A DNA stretch of 64,000 nt from Asterionellopsis glacialis (Eukaryota > Bacillariophyta > Plagiogrammaphyceae > Rhaphoneidales > Asterionellopsidaceae): assembly GCA_014885115.2 (NCBI GenBank), contig WKLE02000021.1:1-64000 (forward strand). The letters run 5' to 3'. Both the position numbers and the translations under genes were made by a program. The number at the start of each line of letters is the position of its first letter. Within the stretch, counting starts at the first letter, position 1. The notes beneath the pieces were generated by a model, which was given only the letters and a program-made list of their open reading frames with translations, did not search any database and was not told where the DNA came from. Positions 10,252-19,470 of the stretch are shown one piece after another.

Positions 10252-10971
10252 TTAGATGTTGTCAAGGTATCCGTTGGAGGATCTTCCGGCCTTAGGAATT
10301 CCGCGTCCGAAAGGAGAGTAATTCTTCTTGGGTCCACTGCTGGCAACAACACTAGCTGCCACCGGTGCGGCAGCGGCTGCTGGTGCGGCAGCGGCAGCAG
10401 GAGGGGCGTAAGTGCTAGCGGGGGCGGCACTTCCCATGTTGTCAAGGTATCCGTTGGAGCTTTTGCCGACCTTGGGCTTCTGTCCGAAGGGGGAGAAGTT
10501 CTTCTTGGGTCCACTGCCAGATCCTCCGCTGTTCATGCTTTCGAGGTAACCTCCGGTGGAGGCGGAGTTAACGGGAACGGGGGAATCAAGGCCTAGCTTC
10601 TCCTTAACAACCTTCATATCAACTTGAAGATCACCAACAATGGTCTTCAAGTCATCAAGGTCCTTACGGATGGCGGAGTAGTCACTGCCAGAGGCAGCAG
10701 CAGCGGGGGCAGCAACTTCGGCAACAGGGGCAGCAACTTCGGCAACAGGGGTGGGTGGTGTGTATGCTTGGGCAGCAACAGAGGCTCCGTTGGAGACCCT
10801 GTCGAGGTAGCTGTTACCAGATTTTGCAACCTTAGGCTTTCCTTGACCGAAAGGGGAGTAATTCCTGGGAGGGGCCATGCCCTTGGGGGGTGAGATATCA
10901 TCAAGGTAAGAGAAGGCGCTGGTTTGGGCCACAGCGGCCATCATGGCAACGGCAACAGTCTGGAACTTCAT
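10252..10971 (-). CDS. Plastid-targeted repeat protein with SPFG and YLD motifs (linker-like)
   Basis: Unnamed 239-residue protein. Residues 1-20 form a signal peptide ending TSAF, the classic diatom plastid-entry motif. The mature part alternates two short motifs: [KR]N[YF]SPFG at 37-42, 158-163 and about 216-221, each followed by a Lys/Arg-Pro-Lys stretch, and [SG]YL[DE]xx[IVM] at 21-26, 54-59, 141-146, 174-179 and 234-239. Ala/Pro-rich disordered spacers separate them, and one short predicted coiled coil lies at about 97-128. Codons are strongly biased (Lys nearly all AAG, Asn AAC, Tyr TAC), unlike neighbouring genes, which implies very high expression. The sticker-and-spacer design resembles Rubisco linkers such as EPYC1 and diatom PYCO1, but no homology is claimed; a thylakoid or pyrenoid structural role is inference. 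Confidence 0.85.
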   Translation of the reverse strand: MKFQTVAVAMMAAVAQTSAFSYLDDISPPKGMAPPRNYSPFGQGKPKVAKSGNSYLDRVSNGASVAAQAYTPPTPVAEVAAPVAEVAAPAAAASGSDYSAIRKDLDDLKTIVGDLQVDMKVVKEKLGLDSPVPVNSASTGGYLESMNSGGSGSGPKKNFSPFGQKPKVGKSSNGYLDNMGSAAPASTYAPPAAAAAPAAAAAPVAASVVASSGPKKNYSPFGRGIPKAGRSSNGYLDNI

Positions 10972-11886
10972 TGTTATTCAGTTATTCTTGTTGTTGACGG
11001 TGTGAGAAGATATACCAAGGTAGACTCTGAGATCTTTCTCCGCTTTCCACGAACGGTAATCCATCAGGCAGATGCGACGAGAGGGCGGAGCGAACTGAAA
11101 GTACGTCACTGTACTGCATACGTCCGCGGAATGCAAAAATCAAGGCAAATATGAAGCCGTATCCATACGCATGATTTTTACTGGATATCGCTCTCGTGCT
11201 CCCGTGCAAGACGCAATAATTAACACAGGCGGCTGTATCAAAAAGGGCAGACAGACGCCGGCTAACAAAAATATTACGATACAAGTAGTATCAATAGTGG
11301 GGTTCTCACGTTCTTGGAATGGTTTTGTTCCGCAGTAGAACCACGTTGACCTAAGTAACTGTAGGCACAGGTAGGCATTTACCGGTACTACAGGTTCCGA
11401 AATTTTGATGTTTATATGTATCAGTATCGCACCAAATCAAGATAAAAATGGCGCGACCGACGTTCGAAGAATCGAAATTACAGCAAAATAGCAAAACCCC
11501 CCATTATTTCGAAAATAACCTATGACCTACGTTTAATGTAGAGCTGCTCGCGTGGTCTATGCCAGGTCGTAGTTGGAGCACTGGCTGGGTCGCGGGGTGT
11601 GTGGTTCGCGCTGTGCCACTACCACAGCCAATGATACACACAAGCTGGAAAATGTCTTACAAAATGTTGTATGAATGTGCACGCATTTCAATGTCCGTCC
11701 TTCGCTACTCCCTCTCCTTTTCCCATCTTCTCCATGTTGAAGTTCAAATTTACGCTCTGTTTGTCGATAATTCTGTGTTTGTCCTTCCCACCTTAATATT
11801 GAATCGCCCGTCCGCTCCCTCGAAAAAGTATTGTAGGACCTACCAGGGGGGTTATGGGGGGGGAGTGGCGCTAAAAGGAGGGGGGA
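10972..11886. other. Intergenic region upstream of the plastid repeat protein
   Basis: The promoter of the minus-strand plastid gene starts here. A small GTAC/CCGGTAC cluster lies at about 11370-11395. The ORFs at 10982-11284 and 11557-12294 carry no plausible domain and the second is discussed as rejected. Downstream the sequence becomes G-rich from about 11848. Confidence 0.5.
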
Positions 11887-11965
11887 GGGTGCGAAGCACC
11901 CGACCAAAATGGCCAAAATGACAAAACGGACAAAAAGAGGGATGGGGAGGGCGAAGCCCCCATCC
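11887..11965. repeat. Two GCGAAGC hairpins in a G-rich island
   Basis: Perfect stem GGGTGC-GAA-GCACCC spans 11887-11901. A second element at 11940-11965 pairs GGATGG with CCATCC around an inner GGGC-GAA-GCCC stem. Both share the core GCGAAGC, known from DNA biophysics as an exceptionally stable mini-hairpin. They sit in a short G-rich island at the edge of the AT-rich desert. Confidence 0.8.
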
Positions 11966-12655
11966 TTAATGTCCGGATGAGGCTCTTTAACCCGGGTACG
12001 AGTTAATCCCTGCAAATTGCAGAGATTTATCTCTTTTATAACATGTACTGCATCGTAAATGTTATAAGAGGAGTAATAATTAATAGATTCTAAAATCTGA
12101 ACCAGTAATGAAAGACACAACTTCTTTCCTGGCACAACCATGATAAACAATGGGAGGAAGAGACACATTCTCTTTCTCCCTTTTTTTTCTTGGACTTCCA
12201 CAGCCTTGTTCTTGTTGCAGTAGATGGAGAGGGGGCACATAAGTTCATGCACCTGATGACACGTTGGGCCTTTTTTACATCTCTCACAAACCAAACCACC
12301 ATTTGCAACAAAAGGTGGTGGTGTTTTTTTTTTTTAGAAACCAAGGGAGCTCTGTTTTGTTTTTGCCATGCTATACTTCAAAAATATATCTTGAAGAAGG
12401 AAAAATTCTTCCTTCCTTGTCAACTTCCTTGTTTTGTGTGACATAAAATAATCATGGCAAGATCTCTGTTTGCAGACACAGAGGCCTCTTTTTCTTCTTT
12501 GACTCTGTTACCCCAGGGTAAAATAGTGCAACAATCAACATAATGAGAATAAAAATGAAAACTGGTGTCAAGAAAAAGAATCATCATCAACAAGAAACTT
12601 ACCTTTTTGGGTGACAATAATGGGGTCATGGTGATGGACCTCATCTTTGTTGATA

Positions 12656-13070
12656 TCAATGGCAATCATTTCCATAACCAAAATCATGCCAAATGGCTTG
12701 AAATTGATAGAATTATAAATTAAAGTATGTGTAATATAGTCAATGGTTTGATATTTCTACCTGTATATGTATGGTTTGATAACTCAAGAACCTACTGGAC
12801 AATTTGTACAATAGAACTATCAATTGCCATCTTAATCTAATGCCAATTGTTTCCATAACAAAAATCATGCCAAACAGCTTGAAATTCATAGAATTATGAT
12901 GTAAAGTGTGTGATTACATACTGTAGTTTATGATTTAATATTTATACCCATATATGTATGACTTGATTACTCAACAATTAACCAGATAATTTAATAAATA
13001 AGGTATGGATTGCCATCATCATCTAATGGCAGTCATTTTGGTAACAAAAATCATGCCAAACTGACAGAAG
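12656..13070. repeat. Diverged tandem repeat, period about 181-186 bp
   Basis: The phrase CCATAACAAAAATCATGCCAAA and its variants recurs at about 12672, 12852 and 13040, and the following GAAATT.ATAGAATTAT and ATATGTATG..TTGAT segments recur at matching offsets in the first two units. There are two full copies and the start of a third, with substantial divergence. Satellite-like origin is likely. Confidence 0.75.
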
Positions 13071-13797
13071 TTGAGGAAGATGTGATACAAAGTATTTTAT
13101 TACCTAAATTTTAAATTTTAAAGCATTCCACTTCATAAAACTGTGTTCCATACATTATCCTACTGGAATAGTATAAATTTATAAATAATATTTAAGTAAT
13201 GAATGATTCCTTTCTTCACATTACTTAGCCTCTTTTGGAAAGCCTTACATCTCATTTTTTTTCTGTTACATGATTTTGATTTTTGGGTCTCCCATTAATT
13301 GATTTTTAAGTTCCCAATAAATTGATTCTTAAATAGGTAAGCTGCCATTAGCAATTAGGGGACCTAAAGGGTTCACCAGCACCATGTAAGAGCCCCTAGG
13401 ACTAGGTCCTAGTTTGTAGACTCTAGTTTTTCTAGTAGTCCTCAATTCTTATATGTTTAGGACTACCTGCTAGAGGACCTAGGACCTACTTCTTTGGGAC
13501 CAGGGTACAGTAGCAACAAATTCGACTTCCTTTTTCACAGGCAAGATGCTTCCATTGTAGTGTACTGCAAAAAAGAATCTTTCTATTTTGTAAAAAATAC
13601 CTCTTATTTTGCTTGTTCTTGGCTGCAGAGTCCATACCTAGTAATAAGCAACCACCTTTGCTGAAGGTCAAGCTTGGAATTCCTTGTGTTGCTTACATGG
13701 TAATGTCATCACGCATAATTTTTTGAAAATATTAAGAAGAATGATGTCACATTATGTCATCTATGCTGACCAATAAGCAACATTGCTTTTATTACTT

Positions 13798-13820
13798 GGG
13801 GGGGGTGGGGGGGGGTGGGG
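13798..13820 (+). repeat. G-tract, quadruplex-prone
   Basis: Runs of 8, 9 and 4 guanines separated by single T residues. Such a tract can form an intramolecular G-quadruplex. It is isolated in AT-rich DNA. Confidence 0.85.
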
Positions 13821-14929
13821 CATAGGTCAAGCTTGACAAAAGTGCCTAATATAACAAGCAATTCCAACTTATGCCAAAATAGGGCACTGTTGCTTATTAC
13901 CAGATGTGGACTGCAATTCCAAATTATTCCCCAGCTTTCTTCCTTTTTGTTATAGAGACAAGGGGTACACTGGTGAAACAAATTCCAGTTGTGTATCATG
14001 TATCAATAGGAGGAATCAAGGAATAGTACTCATGCATAAGCATCCCAAATTTTTAGCATAATGATCAAGTTAGAACTCATGCTGAGAGAAAAAAATTGAA
14101 TCTGTTCTTTTGCTTAGCTAACAATACCAACTAGGGTCACTGCTTGTCTCTTACATTTAAGGTATAGAGTATGCATGGACTGCTATGTAATAGTATATAC
14201 TAGTATATATTTATGGGGTGCTCATTTTGTGACAGTAGATATTTTCTATGTCTGTTTGACCTGAAGAAACAGCCATCATAAAATCTCTGATAGAAAAGTA
14301 CACTAGCAATGACAAAGAAAGGAGCTGGTGCTGCAGAGATAGTATTATCTTAAAGAGTTTTGATGTATGTCTACAACTTTCCAAAACTGTAGATAAAAAG
14401 AAAATAATGAAAATATAATACCAATTGGCTCTCAGGAGATGTTCTTTGAATACAAGAAATGGTGGATTTTTAATAATAGTGAAACAAGAGAAAATAGTCC
14501 ACCCTTTACACTACAGAAATTAGGCAGTCAATAACAAAAACAAGGGATGCAAAAATATTAACAACCAAAATATTGGCAAAAAAAGAAAAGAGGATGTTTG
14601 ATTTCTAAAGGGTTTAAAAAAAATTGAATCATGTCACACAAATACTATCATGGCAATTCTTTATAATAAAGCTGTCACATTATGTAATGCCTTTATTAAT
14701 TCATTTTATTTCAATCAATATACCTCATTTTAATATTTAAAATCATGTATTTTTTCTATTAATCTTTAATACTATATCACCAATTGTCAAACATTCCACA
14801 AATATATAGCACCACTCCCCTTTGTTTGGAGTCTAATGTTAAGTTCAATAAGATCTAAATGCAAGATCACAACCCTGAACTAGGGGACTATCCTAATAAT
14901 GATAGTGATGAAATGTAGGTCAATTGTGT

Positions 14930-15290
14930 ACCAATTTTAATATTAGCAGACAAAAGATCAATTGTCAACATTGTTATGTGGTCTAGTCTAAAAGATATTC
15001 ACAACCAGCAGGATCTTTGCCCCCCCCCCTCACAAAAACACAGTTGTCTACTAAACTGACAACATTAACATCAGACAAAGGATCAATTGTGTTGACACCA
15101 GCCACGAGCTTTAGTGGTTTCTTAGTGTAATGTAGTCACACACAGTTCAACCCTTTCCTTCCCCACAGTTGTTTACAGTGACAAAGTCAACATCAGACAA
15201 AGGGTGAACTGTTGGCACCTGGTTGTGTTCTAAGTGAGGTATTTACAAACAGCTGGACCTTTTTTCCTACAATTATTTGTGTCTGACTTA
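14930..15290. repeat. Three-copy diverged tandem repeat, period about 121-125 bp
   Basis: The marker CAGACAAAagATCAATTG and its variants starts at about 14947, 15072 and 15193. Each is followed by a similar order of elements: GTTG/CAAC, a TTAGT or TCTAA segment, a CACA..CAG segment and a pyrimidine stretch. The copies are well diverged, so this is an old local amplification inside the gene desert. Confidence 0.65.
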
Positions 15291-17937
15291 AGTATTATCC
15301 ATTTGAGATATAGTGATCATCTACTGATTGCATCTTAATCAATGGGGGTAATGCTGATTTTTTAATTTTAAAATGCTGGTTGCAAATCACATAAACCATT
15401 TTTAGCTATTGTTTCTTTTTTTAAGTTATTTTTTTGGGATAATATTTTACATATAAAAATTATTGCAACATATGAAGGTCTACTATTTGTTTTCTTAGTA
15501 GTACATGGGATATATTTTCCTATATTTGACTAGTGTCTGGTGTATCTTTTTTGGATAAGAGAATCATTGGATAAGTAGGAACAATTTCTTAAATTCTTTG
15601 GTACATGTACTTCAAAGTATGTAAATAAAAAAGAGGAAGTGCAGCGCCAGTACTTATAAATGAAATACATCACTTTTATTTTGTGTGTTTATGAAAGAAG
15701 CAGATCCAGCACCTATTTGACTTTTGCTAGCTTATGGTACATTGAATGTGAGCCCACTATCCTGTTGGATGTTCTTTCTTCTCAAGCCTAGTAATGAAGA
15801 TTATGCTTTTGTGACTTAATATTGGACTACTACTGAATCATGTAGTACCTTATGTATTCCATCTTTTGAAGAACTTTATTTGTGGGCAAAAATCATGATT
15901 CAAGAGGCTGCATAAGTTCTCCAATGTCCATCAATGAAGAATGGGACCTAAACAGCTTTACTCAAAACTCTTTACTCAATCTCCCAAAAACATCTATTTC
16001 CTACTGTTAATGTGGTAAAGTAAAGAAGGAGGAGGAGGAGCAAACTTCTGATGATAGATTCTGTCTTTTGAAGGCCAGAAAAACAATTAATTTATAAAAA
16101 TCTAAACATATAAAGGAAAAGTTCTGGACCATCTGTGTCTGTAGAGTTTGTTACCTGTTTTAACCCTTCAATACATACTAATTTAACCCATTTACACTTA
16201 TCACCCGTGACCCATAATTTTGGTGAAGGATAAGGAGGTACTGAAAGAACAGCTTTTGTATAGAGGTTCTTATCAATCACCACCAGCCTGACCACCCAGG
16301 TCTATTGGGTGATAAGAAGAGCTACAAGATTTTCTACCATATCTTAAAGAATATACCATGATATGAAATATACCAGTGGTATGATGTATACAAGATCTTC
16401 TTATGATACATCAACTTAAAATTATATAATAAAAACATTCTTCTATTTTAACCATTAGCAAAAAGCATTTTTCCTCCAAAAATGCCATCATTTTCATATC
16501 ACTGGTTATGATTTTTATATGATTCCATAGCATGTACCTCTGGCCTTTCTGAATGTTTAAAATCATTATATTTATTGTACAGAAAAGATCAATAATCTGA
16601 TTTTGATGCCTGATGATGTCATTTATAACCAATATTGGGTATTACTTAGACTACAGCATAACAAATTGTAGGGAGTCCATTTGCAATTTCAAGCCCAACA
16701 AAACAGTACCTGTTGGTTATTATATCTGTTGGAAAATTATTGTACTGTACATAGAATCAAGAAATAACTTCAAATGACCTCACCACACATGTATCAAATA
16801 CACTGATTTTTATTGTACTATGAGATGCAAATACAAGTTTGAAATATCCATCTGGAAGTTTTGGCTTATTATGGTATTTTAAAGACTAGCCATGATGATA
16901 TGATGTAATATGACAGATGACATAACAGTGAAAAGATTCTTTCTAACCCCACAGTAATTATCAAATGATGAAGGTGCAGCAAAGATTTTCTTGCAGCTCC
17001 TGACTTACTGTACCAGCATTCCCCCCATACACTGTATAGTTTGATGTCTATTGCAACTTGTAGTACCCAAACTTTCTACACCAGACCCCATATGCAGGTA
17101 TTGTTTTCTGATGGTGTATCACCAGGTGCTGTACCAGAGCACATTCATTCATGATTATTAAAATTACAACAGCCAATTATAACAGCCAGTTATTGAAAGT
17201 AATAGACTCTTATTCAAGTGAGAGAATTGGAAGAACAATATTAGATGTTTTTTTCTGCAACTTCTTCTTATCAATGATTCCATTTGTTATGATATCAACC
17301 TATAGTTTGCCAATCCATTTCAAATTTATTTGCATTGCAGGGCAGAAATTTTAAATGTTGGTACAATCACAACAACTGCCAGTGATTTTGCACACAGAAT
17401 GCTTTCTGAATCTAAAATTATTAATTTTGCAACAGGGGAATAGCTTTTGATAGGATGTTCTTTCCACTAAAAGTATTATCTCTTTGTTCTCTTTATGAGT
17501 AAAAGCTCTAATTAAGAGGGAAAGAAATAGAAGTTGGAGAAAACATGGGTAAACGCTACAGTATCTCCCTCAAAGTAAAACTTTTTCCTTAACAGTAGTC
17601 TAATAGGGTACTGCATAAACTTTTCCGCTATTTTAACATCTACGGGACGATGAAGTGATAGCCAGCATCAAGTACCGGTGATGTTTATGAAAGTTGACTT
17701 TATTTCAAATAAGAACAACGGCCGATCCGATTCCTCAGAATCGTACCAGTAGCGATCTATCAGAATATCCTTAAACTAAGTTCCTAGGATACTTTTCCAC
17801 CACGGAGTCTGTGTCCATATCAACCCTCCTAATTTCAGTGACCTATTCCAAGAATGGTGCTCTACAAAAGCGTTTCTTAAACTGCAGCTATTGCAATTGA
17901 AACCGTATGGATGCACTTACATGTCCTACATGAAAAG

Positions 17938-18441
17938 CTACGAGCTCACTTCAGCAACCTCAGGCATACTAAATGTCATCTCAACTTCATCTGTACCAAT
18001 GGTCTCTTCCGATCGCTCTTGCATCGACAACAACGGAGAAGATAATCCCAAGAGGCGATACATTGTCAACTTTGCCAATTCTCGATGAAGAAACACAATG
18101 TAGCAAGTAAGAGCAACACAAGCGCATACCAGTATTGCAAGAACACCTTCCTGTCTGTGGGAAACGGGTTTTACAGTCTCTGCTCTCCTATGAAGAACGG
18201 AATCAGAATCAATACTAACGATATCAGCCTCGAGACATTCAAATTGGAATGGGCATGAATCCAAAACAAGAATCTTTGGACAACCAAGTTCTTCGAGCCT
18301 CTTGCATTGTCTATAATTATTCCAATTCATACACGACTTGCCGGGAGATTCACATACACTGCTCTTGCTGCCTGCAAACGTCGAACGCAGACCACCTATC
18401 AGTAGTACGACAATCGTTCCTAGATATTTTGCTTCTACCAT
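17938..18441 (-). CDS. Small type I membrane protein with six-cysteine ectodomain
   Basis: I do not recognise this 167-residue protein. From ATG 18441 it has a signal peptide (about 1-23), a short luminal or extracellular domain with six Cys at 30, 37, 46, 54, 63 and 69, a Ser/Asp/Arg-containing stem, one transmembrane helix (about 99-117) and a cytosolic tail with Ser/Glu-rich end. The even number of closely spaced Cys suggests three disulfides. The open frame extends upstream to 18720 but without an ATG (only GTG), so 18441 is preferred, although an upstream coding exon cannot be excluded because that stretch encodes further hydrophobic segments. It stands alone at the edge of the gene desert. 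Confidence 0.6.
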   Translation of the reverse strand: MVEAKYLGTIVVLLIGGLRSTFAGSKSSVCESPGKSCMNWNNYRQCKRLEELGCPKILVLDSCPFQFECLEADIVSIDSDSVLHRRAETVKPVSHRQEGVLAILVCACVALTCYIVFLHRELAKLTMYRLLGLSSPLLSMQERSEETIGTDEVEMTFSMPEVAEVSS

Positions 18442-19470
18442 GATTGTTCGACCTTTAAAAATTGATTGTTCCGCTGACTTTCCTTGCTCTATCTTTGTAC
18501 GCCCGACAAGCCGAAGAGCAAAAGAAGTCAAAGATATGGCCAGGGATATCGCAAGCCTTTCGATTTTAAATGGTGGATTATTGATCCTATACTGAAAAAC
18601 TATTTTAGAGTTATCACGAATTGCGAGTGTGATGATGCCGAACAGAAGTATCAAGATCAAGACGCGAAAATCATTATTTGTTATGTCTCCTTCGGTATTT
18701 TTACCAAGACTCACATCCACAGCCTCTTCACGATCGATACATCATTAGCTCATAAAAAATACGATAGATCTCTAGGAACTCAAGAGAGTTCCCTCCAAAA
18801 TTACGAAATTCGAGCCGTTGCACATCACTTCTTAGAGATCCCTCAACACTTCGCTCCCTATCTGCTTTGAATCTCTTTTTACTCGCTCTGTACCAGGTAT
18901 CTACCGTCCGAGCTCGTACCTTGGTATCTTATGTACCGGGTACTAGTACTAGTACCTGTTAGTCCTACCAGGTAAGGTCCTAAGGTCCTACAGTACCTGA
19001 TAGGAACTGATCCTACCGTTACCAGGTAGGCCTTCAGAATGTGAGTCTCGATGGGCATCTCAGTTGGCACCTCTGATCGATTCCAGTAGGTAGATGCTAT
19101 CTATGTAAATGCTACCAATAAAATTCAAATTATGGAATCGGATAGTGACACAAATCAAAAACAAACCAAGATTCAGTATTTAAGAGACCAAGATTAACAT
19201 ACGGGACAAACGAGCTGACACGCTCGATACACATGGTTCGGCGAAGAAAACCGCGACTTTCATTCAAAATTTCAAAACTGCCGCCAGTATTTGAAGTTTA
19301 TCAGTAGAGTCTACACGTTCTCTAGGACCTCCATGCATCACAAACCATATTCCAACCAAGGTTCTAACCGAAGAATTGACTTCCAAGCATCCACATGACA
19401 CATGACAGCCAAAGAGCAGAAATATTTCGCAAACGGTAGACTCTAAAATAAAAGCAAAACTTTTTCACCC
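18442..19470. other. Divergent intergenic region with dense GTAC/CTAG cluster
   Basis: The shared upstream region of the Cys-rich membrane protein and the KEN-box protein. Bases about 18890-19035 are packed with GTACC, GGTAC, ACTAGTACTAGTAC and TAGGTCCT words (see the palindrome island entry). No gene is seen. Confidence 0.5.
18890..19035. promoter_or_regulatory. GTAC/CTAG palindrome island
   Basis: About 145 bp composed largely of overlapping GTAC, GGTACC-like and CTAG words, including TACCGGGTACTAGTACTAGT and several CCTACCAGGTA/TACCTGATAGG partners. It lies between two divergently transcribed genes. Sequence composition is the only evidence; regulatory function is inferred. Confidence 0.45.

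Larger units (their letters stand above)
11966..17937. other. AT-rich gene desert, probably decayed mobile DNA
   Basis: Nearly 6 kb with no long ORF on either strand and visibly higher AT than the flanks. It holds diverged tandem repeats (12656-13070, 14930-15290), a G-tract (13798-13820), a C-tract (15020-15029) and a CTAG-rich patch (13395-13490). On the minus strand, 12100-12680 retains short coding-like pieces, one with a CERCKKGPTCHQVHELMC Cys/His cluster and one, MIAIDINKDEVHHHDPIIV, ending in a possible GTAAGT donor. These may be relics of a transposon gene, but I cannot name the family. Nothing else is recognisable. Confidence 0.55.

Noticed and set aside
11557..12294. Long minus-strand ORF of 245 codons
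   Set aside because: It starts on a non-ATG codon, spans the G-rich hairpin island, mixes unrelated composition and shows no domain beyond a short Cys/His cluster.
18442..18720. N-terminal extension of the Cys-rich membrane protein
   Set aside because: The frame stays open but has no ATG, and the signal peptide at ATG 18441 makes better sense.
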